64,000 nucleotides of DNA from Halobaculum sp. MBLA0143. Its GTDB lineage: Archaea > Halobacteriota > Halobacteria > Halobacteriales > Haloferacaceae. This document shows, piece after piece, positions 23,730 through 32,891 of this stretch. The translations under genes and the position numbers were made by a program. The notes beneath the pieces were generated by a model that saw nothing but the letters and a program-made list of their open reading frames with translations, ran no database searches and was not told the origin of the DNA. The stretch's first letter is position 1. Every line of letters begins with the position of its first letter. Location: assembly GCF_041361465.1 (NCBI RefSeq), contig NZ_JBGKAC010000001.1, forward strand, positions 2,108,001 through 2,172,000, read 5' to 3'.

Positions 23730-26036
23730 TCACCGTTCCCGCCGGTCGTCGTGGCCGGGGTAGTCGCGTTCGAACCGGTCGTCGATCTCCGTCGCGTCGA
23801 ACCGAACGAGCACCGGCCGGCCGTGCGGGCAGGCGTACGGGTTCTCACACTCGTCCAGCGCGGACAACAACGCCGCGACCGACCCCTCCGTCAGCGACGT
23901 CGCGCCGGTGATCGAGGGGTAACACGCCAGGTCCGCCAACAGGTCGTCTGCGGCGTCGGCCGTCGGTCGGTCGTGGGTCGCAACGTCCTCTGCGAACGAG
24001 ACGAGCGTGTCTCGCAACAACTCCGGGTCCAAGGCGGCGTCGAACACCGCCGGCACGGCCGTCACCGCGACCGCACGGTCCGCCGACGGGTCGTCGACCG
24101 ACTCCGCCCGGAACCCTGCGGCCGTCAGCGCCTCTCGGAAGGCGTCGAACAACGCCGCCTCCCGGGCCGTCACCGACACCGTCACCGGTTCCGCCAGCGC
24201 CTGGACCGCCGGGTCGTCCCCGTCCGCCAGCCCCGCCGCTCGCCGCAGCCGTTCGTAGTTCACCCGTTCGTCGGCCGCGTGCTGGTCGACGAGCACCAAC
24301 CCCGCGGCCGTCTCGCAGACGACGTACGTGTCGTCGTACTGCCCCAACACCCGCAGCGACGGCAGACTGTCGTGGTCCCGCCAGTCGTCCGTCCGCCCGC
24401 CGTCCAGTGTCCGCTGGCCCGCCGCCGACGCCTGCCAGTCCCGCGGGGTCGGGGCGTCGCCCGCAGTCGCCGCCTCGCTCGCCGTCGCTGCCGACTCGTC
24501 GTCGTGTGGGTCGTGTGGACTCGCCGGGTCCCCCGAGTCGTCGGCTGGGTCCCCCGTGTCCGTCGTCCCCGTCTCGTTCCCGTCGGCTGGGCCTCTCGCG
24601 TCCGTCGTCCCCGCCTCGTTCCCGTCGGCTGGGTCCGCGTCGTCCTCCGACTCCGTCGCCCCCCACGCCGACAACACCTCGTCTGTGGTCGTCGCCGTCT
24701 CGTCGTCGGCCGCCCCCATGGAGTCGTCTGTGGTATCGTCGCGCGGCGTGTCGGTCTCCGCAGCCGCGTCGGTGTCGGTGTCGGTGTCGGCGTCCGTCGG
24801 GCCCGACGCCGTGTCGCTGTCCTCACTCGGTGAGGCGTCGTCGGTACCGGTCGGTGTGGCGTCGTCGGTGTCGCTCGGCGAGGCGTCGCTAGTGTCGTCA
24901 CCCTCGCCCGGCGTCGGTCCGTGACCCGCCCCGCCCAGCACCGCCGGGTCCAGCTCCGTCTCTTCGGGCGCGGACCGTCCGCGTGGCGCGCTCGTCCGGA
25001 GGAGCCCCGCAGACAGCAGTCCCTCGCGGACGGTCTCCCGGACCGTCTCCACGACGGCCGCGTCGTCGTCGAATCGCACCTCGGTCTTCCGTGGGTGGAC
25101 GTTCACGTCGACGGCCGCCGGCGGGACGGAGACGGACAACACGGCGAACGGGTACCGGTCCGCCGCCAACTGCCCGTCGTACGCGTCCACGACCGCCCGA
25201 CGGAGTTGGCCGTCTCTGATCCACCGCCCGTCGACGAACGTCGTCACGTACGACCGGCTCGCCCGGGTCGTCTCCGGCTCCGACACGAGCCCGGTCACCC
25301 GGACCTCGGCGTCCGTCCCCGCGACCGTCACCGACCGCGCCCCCGACACGGACAGCATCGACTCCGCCACCTCGCGACCGTAGACGGACAATACCGCCGA
25401 CCGCCGGTCGCCGTCGCCGGGCGTGGCGAACACCTCTCGGTCGTCGTGCTCCAACGACACCGCCACCCCCGGGTTGGCCAGGGCGTACGCCGAGACGACG
25501 GCGTTCACGCGGTCGAACTCCGTGGCGGCCGTCTTCAGGAACTTCCGGCGGGCCGGCGTCTCGCCGAACAGCTCCCGCACCGTGACGACGGTGCCGGTCG
25601 GACAGCCCGCCGGCGTCACCTCTCCGGTGTCGCCGTGGTCGACGACCACCTCCGCGCCCGTCTCCGCGCCCGACGGCCGCGACCGCACCGTCAGCCGCGA
25701 CACCGCACCGACCGTGTACAACGCCTCCCCGCGGAAACCCAGGCTGCCGACCCCGGCGTCCAGCTCCCCGATCCCGTCGAGCTTGCTCGTCGCGTGTTCC
25801 GCGACCGCCCGCCGGAGCTGGTCGCGGGCGATCCCGTGGCCGTCGTCGCGCACTCGGATCGACTCCTGGCCGCCGTCCGCGACGCTGACGGCGACACGGC
25901 TCGCGCCGGCGTCCAAGCTGTTCTCGACGAGTTCCTTCACCACGCTGGCCGGCCGTTCGACCACCTCCCCGGCGGCGATCTCCCGGACCGTCCGGTCGTC
26001 CAAGGGTGTGATCTCGACGGGGTCGCGCTCGCTCAT
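23730..26036 (-). CDS. mutL: DNA mismatch repair protein MutL
   Basis: 768 residues. The N-terminal GHKL ATPase has IAAGEVVERPASVVKELVEN, DDGHGI and GFRGEALYTVGAVS. A long acidic Thr/Asp-rich linker (about residues 350-540) separates it from the C-terminal endonuclease domain. That domain contains DQHAADERVNYERL near residue 582, a full DQHA-x2-E-x4-E metal motif, and CPHGRP near the end. It should therefore nick DNA by itself, as in bacteria without MutH. It lies 96 nt downstream of mutS. Confidence 0.95.
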   Translation of the reverse strand: MSERDPVEITPLDDRTVREIAAGEVVERPASVVKELVENSLDAGASRVAVSVADGGQESIRVRDDGHGIARDQLRRAVAEHATSKLDGIGELDAGVGSLGFRGEALYTVGAVSRLTVRSRPSGAETGAEVVVDHGDTGEVTPAGCPTGTVVTVRELFGETPARRKFLKTAATEFDRVNAVVSAYALANPGVAVSLEHDDREVFATPGDGDRRSAVLSVYGREVAESMLSVSGARSVTVAGTDAEVRVTGLVSEPETTRASRSYVTTFVDGRWIRDGQLRRAVVDAYDGQLAADRYPFAVLSVSVPPAAVDVNVHPRKTEVRFDDDAAVVETVRETVREGLLSAGLLRTSAPRGRSAPEETELDPAVLGGAGHGPTPGEGDDTSDASPSDTDDATPTGTDDASPSEDSDTASGPTDADTDTDTDAAAETDTPRDDTTDDSMGAADDETATTTDEVLSAWGATESEDDADPADGNEAGTTDARGPADGNETGTTDTGDPADDSGDPASPHDPHDDESAATASEAATAGDAPTPRDWQASAAGQRTLDGGRTDDWRDHDSLPSLRVLGQYDDTYVVCETAAGLVLVDQHAADERVNYERLRRAAGLADGDDPAVQALAEPVTVSVTAREAALFDAFREALTAAGFRAESVDDPSADRAVAVTAVPAVFDAALDPELLRDTLVSFAEDVATHDRPTADAADDLLADLACYPSITGATSLTEGSVAALLSALDECENPYACPHGRPVLVRFDATEIDDRFERDYPGHDDRRER

Positions 26037-26132
26037 CGTCCCGACCGTGTCACGCTGTGGGATTCACTCTGTCGGGTCCGGAGGCTCCGGAGGGGCCGGC
26101 GACACCGAGCGTCGGGCGACGCCCGACCCGGC

Positions 26133-28817
26133 TCACGAGTCGTCGATCCGTTCCTGCCACTCCTGCACCTGCGACATCAGCTCCAACGGCGACACCGCCG
26201 TCACGTCCGTCTCCTGCAGTTCCGAGACGACCGCTTCCGTCTCCGGATCGACGGCTGGAGCGTCGGAGTCGTCGCCATCGTCGGCGGCAGCCTCGTCGGC
26301 GCCGTCGGCGCCGTCATCGCTACTACCGCCCTCGCTCCCGCCGGTGAACTCTCCGGCCGAGAGGTCGAACACAGCCTGTGTCGGCTCGGAGTCGCCCGCC
26401 TCGCTCGCGTCACCCGCCTCCCCGCCACGAGCCTCGATGGCCTCCTCGGCCCGGAGTCGATCCAGCACCTCGTCGGCGCGGTCCACGACCGGACCCGGGA
26501 CGCCCGCCAGGTCCGCGACGTGGACGCCGTACGAGCGGTCCGTCGGGCCGTCGCGCACCCGACGGAGGAACGTCACGCCGTCGTCGTCCGCGACGGCAAC
26601 GTGGACGTTGTGGACCCGGGGGAGGTGGTCCGCGAGCGTCGTCAGTTCGTGGTAGTGGGTGGCGAACAACGTCTTCGCCCGGACCTCGTTGTGGAGGTAC
26701 TCCGTGGCCGCCCAGGCGATACTGATCCCGTCGTACGTCGCCGTCCCACGACCCACCTCGTCTAACACGACCAGCGAGTCAGCCGTCGCGGAGTGGAGGA
26801 TGTTCGACAGCTCCTGCATCTCCACCATGAACGTCGACCGGCCCTGTGCCAGTTCGTCCAAGGCGCCGACGCGGGTGTAGACCCCGTCGACGACCGGCAG
26901 CGTCGCGGCGTCCGCGGGAACGAAGCTGCCGGCCTGCGACAGTAACACGATCAGCGCACACTGGCGCATGTACGTCGACTTGCCGCTCATGTTCGGCCCG
27001 GTGACGATCAGGAACGAGCGGTCGTCGTCCATCCGGAGGTCGTTCGGGACGAACTCCGTCGTCGCCTCGACGACCGGGTGGCGCCCACCCTCGACGGCCA
27101 GCCGACGGTCGTCCGACAGCGTCGGTCGCACCCAGTCCGCCTGGGCGGCGTGGGTCGCCAGCGCCGCCAGCGTGTCCAGCTCCGCCAGCGTCCGGCCGAC
27201 CGTCTGGAGCAGTTCCGCGGCCTCGGCCACCCGTTCGCGCACCTCCGTCACCAACTCCGACTCCAGTTGCTCGCGGCGTTCCTCCAGCCGCAGCACCTCG
27301 CGTTCCCGCTCTGCCAGCTCGTCGGTGACGAACCGCTTGGAGTTCTTCAGCGTCTTGATCTCCCGGTAGTGCTCCGGCACGTCGTCGGCCGACGACTTCC
27401 CCACCTGAACGTAGTAGCCGTCCGTCTTGTTGCGGTCGACCGTGACGTGGCTCAGCCCGTGCCGGCGCTTCTCTCGGTCCGCGAGCTCGTCCAACCACTC
27501 TCTGGCCGCCTCGTAGTCGTCGACGACCCCGTCTAGTTCCTCGTCGTATCCGGGCGCGATCACCCCCTCGCCGGGGTCGTCCGGATCCGCGGCGAGTGCG
27601 GACTCCAGCTCCTCGTACAGCTCCCGGGCGGCCGACTGGTCCGGCTGCGCCAACACGTCCGCCACCGGCCCGTCCGACAGCGGCGTGTCGGCGACCGCCG
27701 CCGCCAGCTCCGGGAGGAGCCCCAACGCCGTCCGGACGGCGACGAGGTCCCGCGGGCCGGCGCTCCCGTTGGTTGCCCGGGCGGCCAGCCGCGCTACGTC
27801 GGCCGTGCCGGACAACAGTTCCCGGAGTCGGTCGCGGGCCAGCGCTGCTCCCGCCAGCGCCTCGACGGCGTCGTGACGCCGACGGATCTCCGTCCGGTCC
27901 TGGGTGGGCGCCGTCAACCACTCCCGGAGCAGCCGCGAGCCGGCCGCCGTCTCCGTGTGGTCCACCGTGGACAGGAGCGTGCCGTCCGTGTCCCCCTGCA
28001 TCGTCTCGACCAACTCCAGGTTCCGGCGGGTCGTCGCGTCCAGCGTCACCCGGTCGCCGGCGTCCAACGGCCCCAGCCGAGTCATCGACGCCGTCACGCC
28101 GACGCCAGTCGTCTCCACGTACGCTAGCACCGCTCCGGCGGCCGCGACGGCCGCCTCGGCGTCCAGTCCGACGGCGTCCAGCGCGGTCTCGCCGAACTGC
28201 TCGCGCAGGCGGTGACGCGCCCGCCCGGGGGCGAACGCCGTCGTCTCGTGGAGCGTGACGGTCGCGTCGTCCGCCCGGTCGACGGCCGGGTCGTCCGTCC
28301 GGGCGTCCGGGCCGGGCAGGAGTTCCACCGGATCGAAACGGTGGAGCTGTGCGGTCGCGGCCGTCGCGTCCGCGACCCGGCCGGCGCGGAATCGACCGGT
28401 GGTCACGTCCGCGAACGCCAGCCCGTAGCCGTCGCCGTCCGTCTCCCGGACGACGGCCGCGAGGTACCGCGCCGCCGCGTCGTCCGGGTCGATCACGGTG
28501 CCGGGCGACACCACCCGTTGGATCTCGCGGGCGTGGCCGCCGGCCGTCTCGTACTGGTCCGCGACTGCGACGCGGTAGCCCCGTTCCACCAACGACCGGA
28601 CGTACGGCTCCAGGTCGTCGACGGGCACCCCGGCCATCGGGTACGAGGAGCCGTGCGAAGACTTCTGTGACACCTTCAGGTCCAGTTCGTCCGCCACCGT
28701 CTCCGCGTCCTCACCGAAGAACTCGTAGAAGTCGCCACACTGCATCGCCAACAGATCCGCCGCTGTCTCCCGCTTGAGCGACATGAACTCGCCGACGATT
28801 CCGGAGGGAGCGCTCAT
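26133..28817 (-). CDS. mutS: DNA mismatch repair protein MutS
   Basis: 894 residues. The mismatch-reading motif GDFYEFF is near residue 28, the connector, lever and clamp domains follow, and the ATPase carries TGPNMSGKSTYMRQ (Walker A about residue 605), DEVGRGTATYDGISIAWA and LFATHYHEL. A roughly 90-residue acidic insert (EAGDASEAGDS...ADEAAADDGDD) sits before the C-terminal helix ending MSQVQEWQERIDDS. It recognises mispairs and recruits MutL, encoded next. It heads the repair unit. Confidence 0.96.
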   Translation of the reverse strand: MSAPSGIVGEFMSLKRETAADLLAMQCGDFYEFFGEDAETVADELDLKVSQKSSHGSSYPMAGVPVDDLEPYVRSLVERGYRVAVADQYETAGGHAREIQRVVSPGTVIDPDDAAARYLAAVVRETDGDGYGLAFADVTTGRFRAGRVADATAATAQLHRFDPVELLPGPDARTDDPAVDRADDATVTLHETTAFAPGRARHRLREQFGETALDAVGLDAEAAVAAAGAVLAYVETTGVGVTASMTRLGPLDAGDRVTLDATTRRNLELVETMQGDTDGTLLSTVDHTETAAGSRLLREWLTAPTQDRTEIRRRHDAVEALAGAALARDRLRELLSGTADVARLAARATNGSAGPRDLVAVRTALGLLPELAAAVADTPLSDGPVADVLAQPDQSAARELYEELESALAADPDDPGEGVIAPGYDEELDGVVDDYEAAREWLDELADREKRRHGLSHVTVDRNKTDGYYVQVGKSSADDVPEHYREIKTLKNSKRFVTDELAEREREVLRLEERREQLESELVTEVRERVAEAAELLQTVGRTLAELDTLAALATHAAQADWVRPTLSDDRRLAVEGGRHPVVEATTEFVPNDLRMDDDRSFLIVTGPNMSGKSTYMRQCALIVLLSQAGSFVPADAATLPVVDGVYTRVGALDELAQGRSTFMVEMQELSNILHSATADSLVVLDEVGRGTATYDGISIAWAATEYLHNEVRAKTLFATHYHELTTLADHLPRVHNVHVAVADDDGVTFLRRVRDGPTDRSYGVHVADLAGVPGPVVDRADEVLDRLRAEEAIEARGGEAGDASEAGDSEPTQAVFDLSAGEFTGGSEGGSSDDGADGADEAAADDGDDSDAPAVDPETEAVVSELQETDVTAVSPLELMSQVQEWQERIDDS

Positions 28818-28934
28818 ACCCCTCTCGTCTGCCGACCGCCGGGTAAAGTCCTGCGGGACGGGCGAGGGCGGGCACCCCGTCTGGTGTGCCGGGCTCTGGT
28901 TTCGTCACAGTCAGTGAGGTGAACAACAGACAGA

Positions 28935-28941
28935 CCTATAC
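28935..28941 (+). promoter_or_regulatory. TATA-like promoter of the 34-codon ORF
   Basis: CCTATAC at 28935-28941 lies 23-29 nt before ATG 28964, the spacing of a leaderless archaeal transcript. Confidence 0.4.
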
Positions 28942-28963
28942 CGTAGCCCTCGTACCGTAACGT

Positions 28964-29068
28964 ATGGAGTTAGGAGAGGCAATCTCCGAGCTGGAGCGCG
29001 AGTGGGAGATCAGCCACAGCCACGAGATCGAGCGCGTTGCTAGATCTGTCTCCGATCTGCAGGACTAA
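28964..29068 (+). CDS. Tiny ORF (34 codons) convergent with the Fic gene
   Basis: ATG 28964 to TAA 29066-29068 encodes a 34-residue acidic, wholly helical-looking peptide (MELGEAISELEREWEISHSH at its start). A TATA-like element lies at leaderless distance. Its stop overlaps the stop of the Fic-type gene on the other strand by about 3 nt. Small helical peptides can act as antitoxins or inhibitors of Fic proteins, but the opposite orientation makes that uncertain. It may also be a chance ORF. Confidence 0.4.
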   Translation: MELGEAISELEREWEISHSHEIERVARSVSDLQD

Positions 29069-29919
29069 CTCAACTGTTCTAAGTAGCCCGCGAACTCCGC
29101 TCTCCCGAGGCCGCTCTGTGCCGGGTCGACCTGTTGCTGACGCTGTAGAATCTGCTCGGTGAGCTCCTCGCACAGTTCTTCGTGGTCTTCTGCGTACTTC
29201 TCGTGTGACCGGTTCAGGTCTCTCATCAGATCCCACTGCTCCAGGTCGATCTCTACCCCACCCTTTCTCACGACGGTCTCACAGCCGAGTTCGTCGAGAT
29301 GGTAGAATCTGGGAGCGTTTCGCCTGACAGTCAAGATTCGTTTGGACTTCCTGATGTACTCGTCTGCCCACTCCTTCCACTCGTAATCGGAAGTGTGCAC
29401 TCTCGGCAGGTCGAATTCCCGCTCGTTGGCGGCGACGTACCGTTCGAGCATCGTGAGACTCGTCCGGTGGTTCGCGTTTGGAAACGGGTGACGAAGAATG
29501 AGGTTCGACATCAGTCGCCCACCGATCTCTGTCACTGTTCCGTCCCAGTCTACGCGATCGAGCGCGTCAACGACCCCCTCCAGTTCCAGCTGTTTGTACG
29601 CCCGCAACCGTTCGTCTTCCTCCATCCGCTTGTCTTCGACGACAGCCTGGAACGCTTGTAGCGATCTGATCAAAATCGTGCGGGTCGGGGCTTCGACCTC
29701 GGAAGCTAACCGCTGTGGATCCATTTCGACTTCCTCGGCGCTCTTTGGGGCCTCTGATCCGGCGTACAACACGTACGCTCTCTCGTCGAGATCGTACGAC
29801 AGTACGTCAGTCTCGGATTCGTCCAGTTCGTCGGCCTTGGCCTCAACAGAACTCCGGTCGGGGTGGACAAAATCGATCGACATGTGGTTTCTATCTGGGT
29901 GGTGGTATCTGACAGCCAT
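29065..29919 (-). CDS. Fic/Doc-type protein with HPFPNANHRT motif
   Basis: 284 residues from ATG 29919. The Fic core carries NLILRHPFPNANHRTSLTML at about residues 145-165. Classic AMP-transferring Fic proteins have HxFx(D/E)GNGRxxR; here the acidic residue is Asn and GNG is ANH, closer to the Doc kinase pattern HxFxxANKR. The N-terminal 100 residues and a C-terminal charged helical region (DRNSHEKYAEDHEELCEEL-like) flank it. Activity could be AMP or phosphate transfer, or lost. GC is lower than in its neighbours. GTATTTGTAT at 29941-29950 is a likely TATA box. Confidence 0.75.
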   Translation of the reverse strand: MAVRYHHPDRNHMSIDFVHPDRSSVEAKADELDESETDVLSYDLDERAYVLYAGSEAPKSAEEVEMDPQRLASEVEAPTRTILIRSLQAFQAVVEDKRMEEDERLRAYKQLELEGVVDALDRVDWDGTVTEIGGRLMSNLILRHPFPNANHRTSLTMLERYVAANEREFDLPRVHTSDYEWKEWADEYIRKSKRILTVRRNAPRFYHLDELGCETVVRKGGVEIDLEQWDLMRDLNRSHEKYAEDHEELCEELTEQILQRQQQVDPAQSGLGRAEFAGYLEQLS

Positions 29920-30205
29920 ATTTGAGGTATTAGTTACGGCATACAAATACTCGAGGGTAGACTCACACTCGGACTATTTTGTAGGCCGGCCCGCCCGCGA
30001 CGGACGGACCGGCCCTGTCGCCCGTCGTCGGGCGCGGACCCCTACCCGGTGCCCGGACGGCACGACGGTGGACTGCCTCGCCGCGACGGACTTGGCACTT
30101 GTGTTCTCGCGTCCGCGCCCGAGCGTGGCGCTGCCGGGCGTCGAGCGGGGTGAACGAGAGCCGCTGGAAACTCCGAGAACGGGCGTCGTGCCCGAGGGCG
30201 TCGGA

Positions 30206-30227
30206 CGTGGCCGGACCTCCGGCCACG
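30206..30227 (-). terminator. Perfect 10-bp hairpin after the halolysin gene
   Basis: CGTGGCCGGA (30206-30215) and TCCGGCCACG (30218-30227) pair perfectly around a CC loop. The hairpin starts 8 nt beyond the stop codon of the minus-strand subtilase gene. It fits a transcript-end stabiliser or terminator, although archaeal termination usually relies on U-tracts, which are absent here. The rest of the 29947-30235 gap is GC-rich, with no recognised RNA. Confidence 0.5.
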
Positions 30228-30235
30228 GCGTCAGT

Positions 30236-31828
30236 TCACTGGTACTCGGTGATCGTCAGGGTGTAGGTGCCGCTCCCCTGGTAGGAGTCGACGGAGATGT
30301 ACAGGTCCGTCGAAGTGTCCGGGTTGTCGATAGTGATCGACTCCTGGCTGTCCGTCGTGTAGGAGGCGTAGTCGTTGCCGTAGTAGTCCGGACAGGCCGC
30401 CTCGCCGTCGTTGGCGTACAGGTCGAAGTCGGCGTCCGACGGGCCGGACAGCTCGATCACGACCTTCGACGGGCTGGAGTAGTTGAACCCGTACGTCCAG
30501 CAGTCGCTGTCGTAGGAGCTGGAGAGGGAGTCGTCCAGCGACGCCGTCGTGGAGTCGCCCCCGCCGCCGCCACCGCCGTCGCCACCGTCGCCGCCGTCGC
30601 CGGGCTGTGTCGTGACTGCAGCCTCTGCGTCGACAATCCCGGAGCCCTCCTCCGAGTCCGACAGCGACGTGTCGTTGGCCGTCGCCTTCAGGTGGCTACG
30701 TGTGGTGACGTTGTCCGTCCCCCACTGGTCGATGATCAGCGCGGCGACACCCGCCGCGCACGGTGACGACATCGAGGTGCCCGACAGACGCTCGTACTCG
30801 CCACGGCCCGTGGTCGTCGTCGACAGGTAGTCGACACCGGGTGCGGCGACCTCCACGCCGCTGCCCGTGTTCGTGAAGGAGGCGAGGTTGCCGTTCGCGT
30901 CGACCGCGGAGACGGCGATACACTCGCTGTAGGCCGCCGGGTAGCCGACGGAGCTCCGAGAGGCGTTCCCGGCGGCACAGACGATCGTACAGCCGGCGTT
31001 GTTGGCGTAGCTCACGGCGTTCTTCATCGTGTCCGTGTAGCCGCCGCCGCCCAGCGACATGTTGATCACGTCTGCGCCCTGGTCTGCGGCCCACTGGACC
31101 GCGTCGGCGATGTCCGTCAGAGAACCGCTGCCGGACTCGTCCAGCGAGCGACCGTTGATGAGCCGAGACTGGCTGACGCCCGCGACGCCCGTGCCGTTGT
31201 CCGTCTCGGCACCGGCGATTCCGGAGACGTGTGTGCCGTGGTACTCGTTGGTGGCGTCCGGCGCCGGGTCGCCGTCGTTGTCGGCGAAGTCCTTGCCGGG
31301 GTCACTGGCGAAGTTGCCGTCGAGGTCCGGGTGGCTGTACTGCGCTCCAGTGTCGATCACGGCCAAGGTGACGTTCGACGATCCGAACGTCGTGTCCCAG
31401 GCCGCACGAGCGTTGATCAGGTCCAGCGAGGGCTGACTCGGCTCCTGCGGGTCGTTGACCGCCGCCTGTGCCTCGAACGTCTCGTTGCGCTCGGCGTACT
31501 TGACGGCGCTCTTCTTCGTGACCGTCTCCATGAAGTTCTGCTTGGCCCGTTCCGAGGCCCGACTCGGGAACTTCACCGAGACGTAACGGAGCCGTTCGTT
31601 CTTGTGGACAACCTCCGCGTTGCCCGGCACCGCACTCGAGACCTCCTTCTCCATCGACGAGACGTCCGGCGAAGCCGAGACCCCGACGACGATCTCGTCC
31701 TTCTTGGGACCGAGCTCGCGTCCGCTCGGATTCGCCGAGACGACGCCGCTGGCTGCCGCCGCCCCTGCAGCGGCACCCGTCGTCTTCAGGAAACCACGCC
31801 GTAGCATACCCCTGTCGTTGTCTGACAT
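30236..31828 (-). CDS. Tat-exported subtilisin-like serine protease (halolysin type)
   Basis: 530 residues from ATG 31828. A twin-arginine signal (LRRGFLKTTGAAAGAAAASG) is followed by an inhibitor-type propeptide to about residue 125. The catalytic triad is D159 (VIDTG), H197 (YHGTHVSG) and S352 (SGTSMSSP). After a Gly/Asp-rich linker, residues about 435-530 form a PPC-like C-terminal domain (SSPSKVVIELSGPSDADFDLYAND). Halolysins are secreted and self-process in high salt. The gene is monocistronic, with a TATA-like word upstream and a hairpin after the stop. Confidence 0.94.
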   Translation of the reverse strand: MSDNDRGMLRRGFLKTTGAAAGAAAASGVVSANPSGRELGPKKDEIVVGVSASPDVSSMEKEVSSAVPGNAEVVHKNERLRYVSVKFPSRASERAKQNFMETVTKKSAVKYAERNETFEAQAAVNDPQEPSQPSLDLINARAAWDTTFGSSNVTLAVIDTGAQYSHPDLDGNFASDPGKDFADNDGDPAPDATNEYHGTHVSGIAGAETDNGTGVAGVSQSRLINGRSLDESGSGSLTDIADAVQWAADQGADVINMSLGGGGYTDTMKNAVSYANNAGCTIVCAAGNASRSSVGYPAAYSECIAVSAVDANGNLASFTNTGSGVEVAAPGVDYLSTTTTGRGEYERLSGTSMSSPCAAGVAALIIDQWGTDNVTTRSHLKATANDTSLSDSEEGSGIVDAEAAVTTQPGDGGDGGDGGGGGGGDSTTASLDDSLSSSYDSDCWTYGFNYSSPSKVVIELSGPSDADFDLYANDGEAACPDYYGNDYASYTTDSQESITIDNPDTSTDLYISVDSYQGSGTYTLTITEYQ

Positions 31829-32292
31829 GCTTCGCTCGTGCAATTCGGGCGGGCCTACTTGATACTTACGCCTACCTACAGTATATAACCGAGACAGATG
31901 TGGATATCTCACGACGATACGTGTAATACGTCCGATGCGCCGTGTAGCGCAGACGCGTGTGAGAGTCCCCCAAGCGTACGATTTCGGAGACTGGGAGTTG
32001 ATCTCGTATCTGAAACGTGTATCGTACACCAGATTGAAGTAGCGTTTCCTAGCGGTTCGTACCCGCGACGACCGTCGCGACCCGACGGGAGGCGAATCTC
32101 TCCACGAACGTGGTGTCGGCGGCAAGCTTCCGGGACTGCAGCCGTCTCGCGGCCGGTGACGGCGAGTGCGGGGAGCCACGGCGACGGTCGTCGCGCCGTC
32201 GGCACGTCGGTCGTCCGCAGGGGGCCGTGGCTCGCGCGCGGTCACCCGACGTGTTCCGTCGGTCTCTTGCCCACCGCCGCGAGACGGGAGGT
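31829..32292. other. 464-nt non-coding stretch with halolysin promoter region
   Basis: No convincing gene or RNA. On the minus strand GGTTATATAC (31881-31890) is a TATA-like word 53-62 nt before the halolysin ATG; a weaker TAAGTATC lies nearer. A small palindrome, GTGTA-TCG-TACAC, sits at 32017-32029. The left 230 nt are relatively A/T-rich and the right part is GC-rich, leading into the NYN gene. Open frames across it are arginine- or serine-rich and unconvincing. Confidence 0.6.
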
Positions 32293-32814
32293 ATGGAGTG
32301 GCTCGGTCGGCTGCTGGGCGGCGGCGAGCGCGCGGACGACGAGACGGACGAAGACGACAGTCGGGGCCCGCCGCACCCGCCCGGGAGCGTGCCACAGGGT
32401 GTCGCCCTGTTCGTCGACGGCCCGAACGTCCTCAGAGAGGAGTTCGACGTGGACTTAGACGACGTGCGCGAGGCGGCCGCCGACGCCGGGCCGTTGGTCG
32501 CCACACGGCTGTACCTCGACGAGCACGCGCCCGCGGGACTGATTCAGGCCGCCGAAGCGCGTGGCTACCGGGTGGTCACCACGAGCGGCGACGTGGACGT
32601 TCGGCTCGCGGTCGACGTGGCCCGGTTCGTCGCCGAGGGACGGGCCGCCACCGTCGCCGTCGCCTCGCGTGACACGGACTTCAAGCCCGCCCTCGAAGTC
32701 GCGAACGAGTACGGGCTCGCCACCCTCGCCATCGCACCCGGCGAACACGGCCGGTCTGACGCGCTGCGAAACGCCGCGGACCGCGGGCTCACACTCGCCG
32801 ACGGCGAGACGTAG
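32293..32814 (+). CDS. NYN-domain (PIN-like) protein
   Basis: 173 residues from ATG 32293. After an acidic 30-residue lead, the NYN fold starts with ALFVDGPNVLREEF (D42 and N45), continues with YRVVTTSGDVDVRLAVD and VASRDTDFKPAL, and ends with a typical YGLATLAIAPGEHGRSDALRNAAD. These are the acidic positions of the PIN/FLAP-like nuclease family. It probably cleaves RNA, with an unknown target. It converges on the GAF gene across a three-unit 24-nt repeat. Confidence 0.85.
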   Translation: MEWLGRLLGGGERADDETDEDDSRGPPHPPGSVPQGVALFVDGPNVLREEFDVDLDDVREAAADAGPLVATRLYLDEHAPAGLIQAAEARGYRVVTTSGDVDVRLAVDVARFVAEGRAATVAVASRDTDFKPALEVANEYGLATLAIAPGEHGRSDALRNAADRGLTLADGET

Positions 32815-32885
32815 TCGACGCATCCGACGCCGGCAGAGTCGACGCACCCGACATCGCCAGAGTCGACGCACCCGATGTCGCCAGA
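32814..32885. repeat. 24-nt tandem repeat between convergent genes, three units
   Basis: Units start at 32814, 32838 and 32862, each beginning GTCGACGCA and ending GCCAGA. The first unit starts on the last base of the NYN stop codon. The array fills the gap to the GAF gene stop. Confidence 0.92.
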
Positions 32886-32891
32886 CCCGAC

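Noticed and set aside
29947-30235. SRP 7S RNA or RNase P RNA in the GC-rich gap
   Set aside because: None of the conserved core words of either RNA could be found on either strand.
31829-32395. N-terminal extension of the halolysin frame
   Set aside because: The extended frame is arginine-rich and lacks haloarchaeal character, while ATG 31828 is followed by a Tat signal.
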